From Cyanobacteriota bacterium (GTDB lineage Bacteria; Cyanobacteriota; Cyanobacteriia; Pseudanabaenales; Pseudanabaenaceae), in contig JANXUJ010000120.1 in the NCBI GenBank assembly GCA_025356295.1, positions 1 through 46,429 of the forward strand: DNA of 46,429 bases, read 5' to 3'. The position numbers and the translations under genes were made by a program. A model generated the notes under the pieces. The model was not told the origin of the DNA. It saw only the letters and a list, made by a program, of their open reading frames with translations, and ran no database searches. Positions 28,746-37,400 of the stretch are shown one piece after another (within the stretch, counting starts at the first letter, position 1; the number at the start of each line of letters is the position of its first letter).

Positions 28746-29243
28746 TTAAGTGGCGGCGATCGCAAACTCACCGCGACATTTTGCACCGCCATCAGCGATC
28801 GCTAGCTCATGTAGTGTAAATTGATCACCTAGTTTCTGCACAAGCGTTTGCAATAAATCGTGAATCTCTTGATCGGTTTGGACTTCGGGGATGTCAGACG
28901 CGATCGCTTCAAGAAAGATTGGTGACTTGAGGCAGCTTTGCAAATCCTCAGGCGAGAGTTTCACATCCATCGTCACCCGAATCGAATTGAGCAATCGTAA
29001 TGTATCGCCCCTAAGTATCTGACCAATATTTAGATGAATCGCTTCGGCGCAGCAGTCGATATGAGTGACTGATAAGCCTTGATATTTTGCCTTTGCGCCG
29101 ATCACTCTCGCTTTAGGGATATCGCCGCTTAGTATCTGACGACTTTTTCCCGCGATCTCGATTTCTAGAGTTTCAATATGTTCGACCTGCGATCGCAACC
29201 ATAGTTTAATGATAGGAATTAATACAGAACTGACAACGGACAT
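28746..29243 (-). CDS. DUF2993 (LmeA-like) protein
   Basis: 165 residues. The pattern LRSQVEHIETLEIEIAGKSRQILSGDIPKARVIGAKAKYQGLSVTHI is characteristic of cyanobacterial DUF2993 proteins, which are distantly related to mycobacterial LmeA, a phospholipid-binding protein. The opening 16 residues are mildly hydrophobic but too short for a clear membrane anchor. Function is not established. Divergent from the ECF sigma gene; the 107 nt between them carry the sigma promoter. Confidence 0.75.
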   Translation of the reverse strand: MSVVSSVLIPIIKLWLRSQVEHIETLEIEIAGKSRQILSGDIPKARVIGAKAKYQGLSVTHIDCCAEAIHLNIGQILRGDTLRLLNSIRVTMDVKLSPEDLQSCLKSPIFLEAIASDIPEVQTDQEIHDLLQTLVQKLGDQFTLHELAIADGGAKCRGEFAIAAT

Positions 29244-29253
29244 GAGTTGAACC

Positions 29254-29306
29254 TTTTACCTTTTTTGGTAAACCTTTTTGGGGCGATCGCAGTCAAAACT
29301 TATAAT
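29254..29306 (+). promoter_or_regulatory. Promoter and small inverted repeat upstream of the ECF sigma gene
   Basis: A perfect TATAAT (29301-29306) lies 17 nt after TTGGGG (29278-29283). Just upstream, TTTACC (29255-29260) and GGTAAA (29267-29272) form an inverted repeat around T6. The repeat lies next to the -35 region and could be an operator (inference). Confidence 0.5.
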
Positions 29307-29350
29307 GTTGAATAAGTTGATTACCAGCGATATTTCCCTAACAAGTATAG

Positions 29351-29962
29351 ATGCTCAATACGGTAACTACAGATATCGAAGAACCTAGCTTGATTGATCC
29401 TGATCTCAACCTTGTCCAAGCTTGCTTGCAAAATAATCCGCATAGCTTTAAGCAGTTATATCAGCGTCACCATCATAAAGTGCGCTCAACGCTGTATCAG
29501 TTATGTGGTGCGGATGGTTTAGATGATTTGGTGCAAGATGTGTTTTTGCGAGCATGGAAAGGTTTAGCTAAATTTCGGCAAACTTCCCAATTCTCGACAT
29601 GGCTCTATCGCATTGCCTTTAATGTCGCTAGTGATCGCCGTAAAGCTCTAGCCAAGATGCGATCACGCCAGATCACCGTCGAAGCTGAGCAACTCGAAAA
29701 CTTCGCGGACAACGCGATCATCCGTGAGGATGATTGGCAAGCAGGGCTAACCCAAATGCATTACCAAGACATCATGCAGCGTGGTTTAGCTAAGCTGAGT
29801 GAAGATCATCGCACTGTATTAGTTCTGCACGATCTTGAAGAGTTACCACAAAAGGATATCGCCGCAATTTTGTCTATTCCTGTCGGCACGGTGAAATCGC
29901 GGTTATTCCATGCCCGCAGTGCCATCAAAAAGTTTTTAGAAGCGCAAGGAGTCGAGCTATGA
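29351..29962 (+). CDS. ECF-type RNA polymerase sigma factor
   Basis: 203 residues with sigma regions 2 and 4 only. Region 2: FKQLYQRHHHKVRSTLYQL...DDLVQDVFLRAWKGLAKF...FSTWLYRIAFNVASDRRK, including the -10-recognition helix. Region 4: LSEDHRTVLVLHDLEELPQKDIAAILSIPVGTVKSRLFHARSAIKKFL, a helix-turn-helix. It overlaps the next gene by ATGA (29959-29962), so the two are translationally coupled. This arrangement is typical of a sigma/anti-sigma pair. Confidence 0.92.
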   Translation: MLNTVTTDIEEPSLIDPDLNLVQACLQNNPHSFKQLYQRHHHKVRSTLYQLCGADGLDDLVQDVFLRAWKGLAKFRQTSQFSTWLYRIAFNVASDRRKALAKMRSRQITVEAEQLENFADNAIIREDDWQAGLTQMHYQDIMQRGLAKLSEDHRTVLVLHDLEELPQKDIAAILSIPVGTVKSRLFHARSAIKKFLEAQGVEL

Positions 29963-30408
29963 ACAATAAATACTCTCAAGGGTCTCAAAATTTTCAAGAA
30001 GGCTTTAACGAAGATAACGAAAACTCTGATGAGTCTCTGGTTGCCTTTCTTAAGCGAAATATGCCGATTGCTCCTCCTCCTGCGCCAGATTTTGAACAGC
30101 AGCTTTTTGCCGAAATTAGCAAATATCCGCTGCGATCGCCAAAATTATTTCCTCAACGTTGGCGGCTCTGGGCTTTGCTGATTCCTACAGCGATCGCTAC
30201 AGGGATCGCTTTTAACTGGGCAACTAATCGATCGCAATATCAAATGGCAAATAATTCCACTCTCAATCAAATCAGTGAAGTCGATAAATCGGCGATCGAG
30301 CAGTCATTGGTCAGCAGTTGGAGTGCAACTGCTGACTCAGCCAGCAATGCCACAGCCTCAACGGATACTCAGCTTTTGATCGAGTTGTCTCCTCTTGAAT
30401 ACGAGTAA
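29959..30408 (+). CDS. Putative membrane anti-sigma factor
   Basis: 149 residues with a soluble acidic N-terminal part (1-65), one membrane helix (about 68-87; LWALLIPTAIATGIAFNWA) after a basic patch, and a short Ser/Thr/Ala-rich outer tail. No HxxxCxxC zinc anti-sigma motif and no known anti-sigma domain is recognisable. The role is inferred from the 4-nt overlap with the ECF sigma gene and from the single-span topology. Confidence 0.62.
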   Translation: MNNKYSQGSQNFQEGFNEDNENSDESLVAFLKRNMPIAPPPAPDFEQQLFAEISKYPLRSPKLFPQRWRLWALLIPTAIATGIAFNWATNRSQYQMANNSTLNQISEVDKSAIEQSLVSSWSATADSASNATASTDTQLLIELSPLEYE

Positions 30409-30415
30409 TAAATAT

Positions 30416-31021
30416 ATGTTCCCATCAAAAATATTTCGCTATGTCCTCATCACGGCGGCGATCGCAGTGACCAGTAGCGCTATTTTGTCTAGTAGTGCTA
30501 GCTTACAATCTCAATCTCAAGCCAAATCCACGGCTCAAGAATCAACTCAGTCGCCCTCTAAGATGCCATCGCAAGCGGAAATGCGATCGCCACTAGCCGA
30601 TCAAGATAAGCTCTCAGTGCTCCCAGAAACTGCGGATATGCCTTCAGGAAGGGTGCTTAAGCAATTAAATTTATCAACTGAGCAATTACAAAAACTCAAA
30701 GCAATTCGCGATCGCGATCATGATCGCATCGGTGAGGTTGCTCAGCGATCGCGAATTGCTAGTAAAGAATTACGAGATTTGCTAGCGGGTAGTGAAAGCG
30801 GTGATGTGATTCGGGCTAAATATACTCAAGTGCAAACTTTGCAACAAGAATTACAAAAACAACATTTTGAAAGAATGTTATCAATGCGCGAGATTTTAAC
30901 TCCACAACAGCGATCGCAGTTAAATGAAATCATGCAAAAAAATCGCCCAGATCGCATGAGAGCGCGTCTCCAAAATCGGATGAATAAGCGAGAAAATTTT
31001 AGCGATCGGACAATGCTCTAG
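30416..31021 (+). CDS. Spy/CpxP-like periplasmic protein (LTxxQ motifs)
   Basis: 201 residues from ATG 30416; an in-frame TTG at 30395 overlaps the previous gene and is less likely. A signal peptide or anchor (about 6-24) precedes a Ser/Gln-rich linker. The helical domain carries LNLSTEQLQKLKAIRDRDHDRI and ILTPQQRSQLNEIM, the paired LTxxQ-type motifs of Spy, CpxP and ZraP/CnrX-like proteins. Those act as periplasmic chaperones or metal/stress sensors. As third gene after an ECF sigma and a membrane protein, it is a candidate sensor or target of that sigma (inference). Confidence 0.75.
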   Translation: MFPSKIFRYVLITAAIAVTSSAILSSSASLQSQSQAKSTAQESTQSPSKMPSQAEMRSPLADQDKLSVLPETADMPSGRVLKQLNLSTEQLQKLKAIRDRDHDRIGEVAQRSRIASKELRDLLAGSESGDVIRAKYTQVQTLQQELQKQHFERMLSMREILTPQQRSQLNEIMQKNRPDRMRARLQNRMNKRENFSDRTML

Positions 31022-31038
31022 CCCGCAAGCCCAATTAC

Positions 31039-31069
31039 AAAAAAAGCACTGCAAAGCGGTGCTTTTTTT
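31039..31069 (+). terminator. Terminator of the ECF operon
   Basis: A7 plus GCACTGC (31039-31052) pairs with GCGGTGC plus T7 (31056-31069), one G-T pair, loop AAA. The following gap to 31250 is AT-rich and has no gene; a ctaA promoter is expected there but no box is clear. Confidence 0.88.
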
Positions 31070-31250
31070 TCTTAAAAACAAGTAAAATAAGTGTAAATAC
31101 TTAACGCCTAACGCGAAAAAATTGTTAAATCTTCCGATCAGTCTGGAAGCTGCGCTTAGTATTACTTTTACCATTAAGCATAAATACTATATATACTTAT
31201 ATTGAGTTTTATAAAGACTAACGAAGAAAATCTGAATTTATTAAATCTGC

Positions 31251-32201
31251 ATGACTAACTTTGTATCTTCTAAATCAACTAATTCGGCACAGGCGAACTC
31301 AATTGTTTTAATCCGCCGTATGGCGCTGGGAATCGCGATCGTTACTTGGATGGTGATGGCGATCGGCAGCGCCACGCGGATCATGAATGCAGGTTTAGCT
31401 TGTCCAGATTGGCCTCTATGCTATGGGACGATTTTGCCTGCCGAGCAGATGAACCTGCAAGTATTTTTAGAATGGTTCCATCGCTTAGTTGCTTCTAGCG
31501 TTGGTTTTGCCACGATCGCATTGTGTAGTGCAAGTTGGTATTTTCGGAAATCTTTACCAAAATGGTTGCCCTGGGCAACTTCGGGATCGTTATCTCTAGT
31601 TATTGTTCAGGGGATTTTAGGCGGATTGACGGTGACGCAACTATTGCGATTTGATATTGTCACCGCGCATTTAGGAACAGGATTATTATTTTTTTCAAGT
31701 TTGTTAGCGATCGCCACAGCGCTAAGCATCTCAGTGGGTGAAGTGCAAACTTCTCCGCCCAAACTTGCTTGGTTAGGACTGACAGCCGCAATCTGCGTTT
31801 ATTTACAAAGTATTCTCGGGGCATTGGTCGCATCGCAATGGGCTTTACATCAATGTTTTGCCACCCAAGATATGTGCATCGTTTTAAATGCTCACTTGCT
31901 CGGTGTAATTCCCGCTACTTTTGCCAGTATCGCTGTTGTCATAACATCATGGCTAACTAAACTGACTTCGCCGCTGCTACGCCGCGTGTCAGTGATCGCA
32001 GGTTTGTTAGTGATTGCTCAAGTAGCGATCGGCTATGCTACATACAAGCTGCATTTACAAGTCGAACCGCTTACCGTTGCTCACCAAGCGATCGGCTCAG
32101 CATTACTCGGAACTCTGATTTGCTTTACTGTATTAGCATTTAGAGCCATTAATCAAAACTCAACACTAGAACAGAACCAAGCGCAACCTGCGATTCGCTA
32201 A
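31251..32201 (+). CDS. ctaA: Heme A synthase (COX15/CtaA)
   Basis: Oxidises the methyl group of heme O to make heme A for aa3-type cytochrome oxidase. 316 residues with eight predicted membrane helices. The heme-ligand histidines are visible in WFHRLVAS, VTAHLGTG, NAHLLGV and VAHQAIG. Cysteine pairs occur in GLACPDWPLCYG and QCFATQDMC, as in type-1 CtaA proteins. ctaB follows 61 nt downstream. The oxidase subunits (ctaCDE) are not in the window, though they are often adjacent in cyanobacteria. Confidence 0.94.
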   Translation: MTNFVSSKSTNSAQANSIVLIRRMALGIAIVTWMVMAIGSATRIMNAGLACPDWPLCYGTILPAEQMNLQVFLEWFHRLVASSVGFATIALCSASWYFRKSLPKWLPWATSGSLSLVIVQGILGGLTVTQLLRFDIVTAHLGTGLLFFSSLLAIATALSISVGEVQTSPPKLAWLGLTAAICVYLQSILGALVASQWALHQCFATQDMCIVLNAHLLGVIPATFASIAVVITSWLTKLTSPLLRRVSVIAGLLVIAQVAIGYATYKLHLQVEPLTVAHQAIGSALLGTLICFTVLAFRAINQNSTLEQNQAQPAIR

Positions 32202-32262
32202 CCCTAACAACTGCGAAATAACTGCGAAAAGAACCGCGAAATATTTTAGGAATTAAGCGCAA

Positions 32263-33291
32263 ATGCAAGAAATAGCCGTCCAAGAAAAAGTAATCGCAAA
32301 AAACATTTTGGCTGAAGCTAATCAATTGACTAATCCAACCAATCAATTAAGTCGCAATTGGCGCGATCGCATTCAAGATTACACCGCTCTAACAAAGCCT
32401 CGCATTATCGTTTTATTGCTAATCACCACCGCAGGTGCAATGTGGATTGCTTCAGAAGGAAAAGTTGATTTATTTCTGATGTTTGTAACGGTTTTGGGTG
32501 GGGCGATCGCAGCGGCTTCAGCAAATGCGATTAACTGCTTATACGATCGCGATATTGATGCCAAAATGGAACGCACTAGCTGGCGACCACTTCCGTCAGG
32601 CAGAATCGCACCGCGTGATGCCCTAATCTTTGCGATCGCCCTCGCGATCATTTCATTTACGATGCTCACTGCATATGCAAATCTCCTAGCCGCTTGCTTG
32701 GCAATGTCAGGGATTGCCACCTATGTCGGTGTTTACACAATTTGGCTAAAGCGGACTAGCACTCAAAATATCGTAATCGGCGGAGCCGCAGGGGCAATTC
32801 CACCTTTAGTCGGTTGGGCGGCGGTGACGGGTGATCTGAGTTGGGCGGCTTGGGTTTTGTTTGCGATCATTTTTGTGTGGACTCCACCGCATTTCTGGGC
32901 TTTAGCGCTCATGATTCGTGATGAATACGCCAAAGTGGGCATACCAATGTTGCCTGTGGTCAAGGGCGCTGAGGTAACGGCTAATCAGATTTTGCTATAC
33001 ACGTTGTTGCTGATTCCTGTGTCCCTATTACTGGTTTATCCTTGCAATGTCATGGGCTTGGTCTATGCAGTGTCGGCGATCGCATTAGGTTGCTTATTCA
33101 TTTACAAAGCGATGCAGTTATTGGATCAACCAAACGATCGCCTAGTTGCTCGCTCTGTTTTTAAATATTCGATTCTCTATTTAGGATTGCTATGTGTGGC
33201 AATGGGGGTTGATAGCTTACCGATCGCCCATATTTCTAGCCAACAAGTGATTACCTCTTGGCAATCGGCGATCGCCGCTATAAGTTCATAA
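32263..33291 (+). CDS. ctaB: Protoheme IX farnesyltransferase (heme O synthase)
   Basis: UbiA-type prenyltransferase converting heme B to heme O, the substrate of CtaA. 342 residues with a soluble start of about 40 residues and then multiple membrane helices. The prenyl-diphosphate/metal motif is NCLYDRDIDAKMERTSWRPLPSGR, and the second conserved block is TPPHFWALALMIRDEYAKVGIPMLPVVKG. It forms a unit with ctaA. The convergent gene ends only 19 nt downstream with no clear terminator between them. Confidence 0.95.
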   Translation: MQEIAVQEKVIAKNILAEANQLTNPTNQLSRNWRDRIQDYTALTKPRIIVLLLITTAGAMWIASEGKVDLFLMFVTVLGGAIAAASANAINCLYDRDIDAKMERTSWRPLPSGRIAPRDALIFAIALAIISFTMLTAYANLLAACLAMSGIATYVGVYTIWLKRTSTQNIVIGGAAGAIPPLVGWAAVTGDLSWAAWVLFAIIFVWTPPHFWALALMIRDEYAKVGIPMLPVVKGAEVTANQILLYTLLLIPVSLLLVYPCNVMGLVYAVSAIALGCLFIYKAMQLLDQPNDRLVARSVFKYSILYLGLLCVAMGVDSLPIAHISSQQVITSWQSAIAAISS

Positions 33292-33310
33292 AAAAAGTCG
33301 CAAAGCAATT

Positions 33311-35188
33311 TTAAAAACGATTTGAGCTAACAGGACAATTGGGCTTGTCGGCTGACTCTATAGGAGCGGGATCGGGAGGTAGAAGTGCCACCACATGGGG
33401 GACGGGGCGTGGCTCATAAGCCATGACTGACTTATTCCGATAGGCGAGTGATGCACTTGCGCCAGAGTCGAGCATCACTGCATCTTGCAGTCCAGCTTTT
33501 GCTAAGATTTTGCCCAAGCTGACAGAATCGATCATCTCCATCGTCACGCCGATCACAGGTCGACCAGAACGATCAATCCCCCAGAAGGCGCGATCGCGAC
33601 TAGCATCAAAGCCGTAGAGCTTACCAAAGGACTCAGCAGATTGGGGTTTGCCATCACGCACTAGCCAACCAGCCGCCACAAATGCATCAGTTGTATCGGT
33701 TAACTCAGAGCGCACGCTTTCTATCGATATATGTTTCGCTGCATTGAAGGGAACAAATTTAATAGATGAAGGGCTAATCAGTACGAGAGGACGGTTATTG
33801 AGAAGTGGATTTTCGCCTTTGTTGCCAGTATTAAAAATCCCAGCACTGCTCGAAAACTGGCTCATCACAGGACCAATCATCGTATTGCCATCAATGCGCT
33901 CTAGCGAGAAAAAGCCACCATCAACCGCCGCGATCGCATTCGGCACCATCGTCAGAATCTCGGCAACCTGAGCGCGTTTATCCGCATGAGCCGTTACCGC
34001 ACGACCACCCTGCACCAGCGTAATTGATAGACCGTCAATGGTGACTTTCCGCTTCTCGACAGGCGTGGTGAAATTGATCGCTCCATTGCTAACGGTTGGT
34101 AATAGTGAAAATTGATTTCCAGAAGCTCCACTTGATGACTGTTCAATTGCTTCGTTAAAGCGGGATTGTCCAAAGCGCATGATCGCTAGCAAGTCTTCTG
34201 ACTCGTTAGCAGAACGCTCTTGACGTGGATCGAGACTCATCGAAAGCGCAGCCTTATAGCCGACATCTTTTACTTTGTCTTTGGCCCGTTCTGTAAAATC
34301 ACCTTCAGGATAGGTAAAGTAATCAATGGGAATTCCCAATTCTTTTTCGAGAACTTTTTTTGATTCCAATACTTCACGCTCGATTTCCGCATTGCTGAGA
34401 TTTTTCATGTTTAAGTGATTAACAGTATGCGAGGCAACTGTGATTAATCCACTTTTTTGCATTTCGCGCAGTTGATCCCATGTCGCTTTGGGCTTCTGTC
34501 CTGCTGTGCCGACAAAGCGCGTATGTACTGACCAGACCGCAGGATAGTTGTATTTTTTGAGCAGTGGAAATGCATATTTATACTGACCGACATAGTTGTC
34601 ATCAAAGGTCAGTAATACAGGCTTTTCAGGCAGTGGCGAACCTGTTCGTAAATGGTTGACCATCCGATCCATGGTGATTGGAGTGTAGCCTCCTTCTTGG
34701 AGAGTTTGAAAATGTTTTTCTAGTTCATCTGGAGTGACATCCCAATCAACATCTTTGGTGGCGGTGATGTCGTGATACATGATGATCGGGATTTTGCTGG
34801 CGCGGGCGCGATCGCTGATTTGGGGAAATGTCGCTGGCGTAAAACTAGCAATCAGATCAGCATTAATAGCGCTGCTCAAAGTTGATAAGGCGGGTAATGG
34901 ATCATTGGCGATCGCATTGATGGCTCTAATCTGATAGAGCGAGGCTGTTACCGAGTCAAGTGCGTTGTATTGACAAAAAGACTGGGAACCAATAGTTGCC
35001 AGATTATTCGTAGAAACATTTGTAGAACCTAAAAGGGATTCGTTAGTAGTTATGTCCGCAGAGGATGGACGATAGGTTACTAATCGCGAGGCGATCGCTG
35101 CACCCATGCCCGTACCGAGAGCAGCTAACCCAATCACGATCCAAATCGTACTCATGTTACTGTTCTTGTTTCCGTTTCCCCTGCTCAT
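33311..35188 (-). CDS. Exported fusion: polysaccharide deacetylase + phosphodiester glycosidase (NAGPA-like)
   Basis: 625 residues. An N-terminal membrane helix (about 14-36) anchors or exports it. A NodB-type deacetylase domain (about 130-340) has IIMYHDI, LTFDDN (D196, D197) and SHTVNH (H254, H258), the metal and catalytic residues of carbohydrate esterase family 4. A second domain (about 375-605) resembles NAGPA/DUF2233 phosphodiester glycosidases: AAVDGGFF, FWGIDRSGRPVIGVT and MLDSGASASLAYRNK. A Pro-rich tail follows. It probably modifies cell-wall or surface polysaccharide; the substrate is unknown. Confidence 0.87.
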   Translation of the reverse strand: MSRGNGNKNSNMSTIWIVIGLAALGTGMGAAIASRLVTYRPSSADITTNESLLGSTNVSTNNLATIGSQSFCQYNALDSVTASLYQIRAINAIANDPLPALSTLSSAINADLIASFTPATFPQISDRARASKIPIIMYHDITATKDVDWDVTPDELEKHFQTLQEGGYTPITMDRMVNHLRTGSPLPEKPVLLTFDDNYVGQYKYAFPLLKKYNYPAVWSVHTRFVGTAGQKPKATWDQLREMQKSGLITVASHTVNHLNMKNLSNAEIEREVLESKKVLEKELGIPIDYFTYPEGDFTERAKDKVKDVGYKAALSMSLDPRQERSANESEDLLAIMRFGQSRFNEAIEQSSSGASGNQFSLLPTVSNGAINFTTPVEKRKVTIDGLSITLVQGGRAVTAHADKRAQVAEILTMVPNAIAAVDGGFFSLERIDGNTMIGPVMSQFSSSAGIFNTGNKGENPLLNNRPLVLISPSSIKFVPFNAAKHISIESVRSELTDTTDAFVAAGWLVRDGKPQSAESFGKLYGFDASRDRAFWGIDRSGRPVIGVTMEMIDSVSLGKILAKAGLQDAVMLDSGASASLAYRNKSVMAYEPRPVPHVVALLPPDPAPIESADKPNCPVSSNRF

Positions 35189-35302
35189 AAAAGATTTACA
35201 AATTTTTGATACTACTAAGGCTAATTTAAGCAGACAGAATTGATCTAGACAAGTGTTGCGCAGCGTAGAAACAGTTCATGCCCACTCAGTAACCTTAAAG
35301 CC

Positions 35303-35343
35303 CAGATCGTGGATCGCCTGTTTTGCGGGCGATCCACGATCTG
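35303..35343. repeat. 16-bp hairpin in the 35189-35507 gap
   Basis: CAGATCGTGGATCGCC (35303-35318) pairs perfectly with 35328-35343 around a 9-nt loop, without a flanking T-run. The same gap also holds the palindrome AGAATATTCT (35397-35406). No gene is visible in these 319 nt, which must contain the start signals of the two divergent neighbours. Confidence 0.65.
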
Positions 35344-35507
35344 TATTTGGTTTTTAACGACCTGAAGTTATGTAAAGTCAAAGAATTAGATTTATTAGAA
35401 TATTCTTAATTTTTGAGCTATATTTTAGAGTGGCGGGTCTTAACATTCTTGAAAGTAATATCCAAAATAAACTTTAAAGCTGATTAGTTTAGCCACTGGC
35501 GATAATT

Positions 35508-36791
35508 ATGATATGTGCTGATATGGCTAAAGATCAAACACAGTCTCCTAGAGACCTATTAAAAAGTCTCGAATCAAGCAAAGATGGATGTATTTACATT
35601 GTTCGCGATCGCATTCGTTGGTCGTTTTATGTTCAGCGGGGCAAGTTGGTATATGCTTCTCACTCATTGGAAGGTTTTGAAAGATTAGAAAGGCACTTGC
35701 GGGGACTCAGCCGAGAAGTGTTAACTCTAGATGACAAAGTGCGATCACAACTTCGGCTAATGTTTGATGAGCCGTCTCCAGACAATGCCAAGTATAAGGT
35801 TACCAGTGAGATACTCTGTATCGAATACTTAGCGATCCTTTGGCTAGTTAACGAAAATTATTTGCCTAAGCCAATGGCTGGCAAGTTAGTAGCACGGATT
35901 ATCCAAGAAATAGTCGAGGCTTTTTTATGCTTGCCAAACGGTGTATTCAGCCGCATTCACTATGGGCATTTATTGCAAGAAACTTATTGCAGTTTGTCAG
36001 TTGATCGCATTTTAGAAGTTGTTGAACAACGCTTACTCGTATGGTACAAACTTGGCCCCACAATTTCATCTCCTTATCAATGTCCATATTTAGTCAGTCA
36101 AACTACTGCGGCAAAACGGATGTCGATGGAAACTGTCCAGAGGTTGGGGCGACTCTTGCGCGGTTTTAACTTTTGTCAGTTAGGTGCATTATTAGGTCGA
36201 GACTCACTAGCGATCGCCAAACAACTTAGCCCATTGGTGCTTGATGGTTCGATCTTATTGAGAGAGCCTTTAGCACCATTTGACATGTTGCCGCGCACTT
36301 ATTATCTCGCCCCAGAAGAAGAACGCGAAAATATTGAAAAGCTAGCCGAAACTTTTGACCGAGAAAAGTACGAAAATGATGATGATATTTCCAGTATCTC
36401 GCAAATTTTTGCCCGAAAATCAGCTCAAACATGGAAGATTGTTTGTATTGACGATAGCGAGTCAATGCTAAGCATAATTAATAGTTATTTGGGGAGTGAA
36501 GACTTTCAAGTTACGCTCATCCAAGACTCGATGAGAGCTTTAATGAAAATTACTTCTATTCAACCTGATTTAATTATTTTAGATATTGGAATGCCAAATG
36601 TTGATGGTTATCAACTTTGTTCTTTAATTCGTAAGTCTTCGGTTTTAAAAGGTATCCCAATTGTAATGGTGACAGGTAACAAAGGAATAATTGATCGCGC
36701 TAGAGCGCGTTTAGTGGGAGCCTCAGATTATCTGACTAAGCCATTTGTCCAAACCGACTTACTCAAAATGATTATGCGTCACCTGATGTGA
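35508..36791 (+). CDS. PatA-type response regulator (PATAN domain + receiver)
   Basis: 427 residues. The N-terminal PATAN/DUF4388-like region (from SPRDLLKSLESSKDGCIYI through VQRGKLVYASHSLEGFERL) is typical of PatA, PixG and PilG of cyanobacteria. A C-terminal receiver follows (about 308-427) with acidic pocket IDDSES, phosphoacceptor D359 in LILDIGMP and K in DYLTKPF. It heads the chemotaxis cluster as PixG/PilG do in Synechocystis. ATG 35523 (MAKDQTQ) is an alternative start. A 242-nt gap with its own promoter signals separates it from cheY. Confidence 0.88.
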   Translation: MICADMAKDQTQSPRDLLKSLESSKDGCIYIVRDRIRWSFYVQRGKLVYASHSLEGFERLERHLRGLSREVLTLDDKVRSQLRLMFDEPSPDNAKYKVTSEILCIEYLAILWLVNENYLPKPMAGKLVARIIQEIVEAFLCLPNGVFSRIHYGHLLQETYCSLSVDRILEVVEQRLLVWYKLGPTISSPYQCPYLVSQTTAAKRMSMETVQRLGRLLRGFNFCQLGALLGRDSLAIAKQLSPLVLDGSILLREPLAPFDMLPRTYYLAPEEERENIEKLAETFDREKYENDDDISSISQIFARKSAQTWKIVCIDDSESMLSIINSYLGSEDFQVTLIQDSMRALMKITSIQPDLIILDIGMPNVDGYQLCSLIRKSSVLKGIPIVMVTGNKGIIDRARARLVGASDYLTKPFVQTDLLKMIMRHLM

Positions 36792-36829
36792 AATTAATCT
36801 GTGAAAGCATTTGCTTTTTTGTTATTTGT

Positions 36830-36892
36830 TAGTTAACCTGACCTTAATCTTGGTTAACTAGATTGCTCAAGATATATAATCTGTTGTATAGT
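36830..36892 (+). promoter_or_regulatory. Inverted repeat and promoter boxes upstream of the CheY gene
   Basis: TAGTTAACC (36830-36838) and GGTTAACTA (36852-36860) are a perfect 9-bp inverted repeat with a 13-nt spacer. Two promoters are possible downstream: TTGCTC (36863) with TATAGT (36887-36892), spacing 18, and TATAAT at 36875-36880. The repeat abuts these boxes, so it may be an operator or a hairpin in the operon leader. Confidence 0.45.
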
Positions 36893-37033
36893 ATCTTTAG
36901 AATTAATTAATAATTGCCAAAGTTATAAAAATCAAAAAATTAAGATTCATGCATTGGGCAGAATCAACGTCTTGAAAATTTTTAGATCACAAAATTTTTA
37001 GATAATACAATAACAAAGTTAATTAGAGGGTTT

Positions 37034-37399
37034 ATGACGACAGTTCTGGTAGTTGAAGATACTGCTTCTGAGCGTGAGTTGATCTGCGAGTACCTGCGAC
37101 AGGGGGGGTATAACGTAGTTAGTGCTTGTGATGGGAAGGAAGGATTAGAAAAGTTTGAGAAAGTTCATCCAAACCTTGTGATTACAGATTTAGTGATGCC
37201 AGGAATGAGTGGACTAGAACTATGTCGGGCGATTAAAAAGGTGTCAACCACAAAAATACCTGTAATTGCCTGTACTTCTAAAAATCAAGAACTTGATCGC
37301 TTGTGGGGAATGAAGCAAGGTGTGGATATCTATCTCACTAAGCCATTTACTAAAGAAGAGATTGTGCAAGCAGTGCGATCGCTAATCTTGGGCGGATAA
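37034..37399 (+). CDS. CheY-like response regulator (PilH/PixH type)
   Basis: Single receiver domain of 121 residues: acidic pair E8-D9 in VVEDTAS, phosphoacceptor D52 in VITDLVMPG, T85-region ACTSK, and the conserved Lys in YLTKPFTKEE. AGAGGG precedes the ATG. The CheW gene begins one nucleotide after its stop. By position it matches PilH/PixH of cyanobacterial tax operons. Confidence 0.93.
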   Translation: MTTVLVVEDTASERELICEYLRQGGYNVVSACDGKEGLEKFEKVHPNLVITDLVMPGMSGLELCRAIKKVSTTKIPVIACTSKNQELDRLWGMKQGVDIYLTKPFTKEEIVQAVRSLILGG

Positions 37400-37400
37400 A

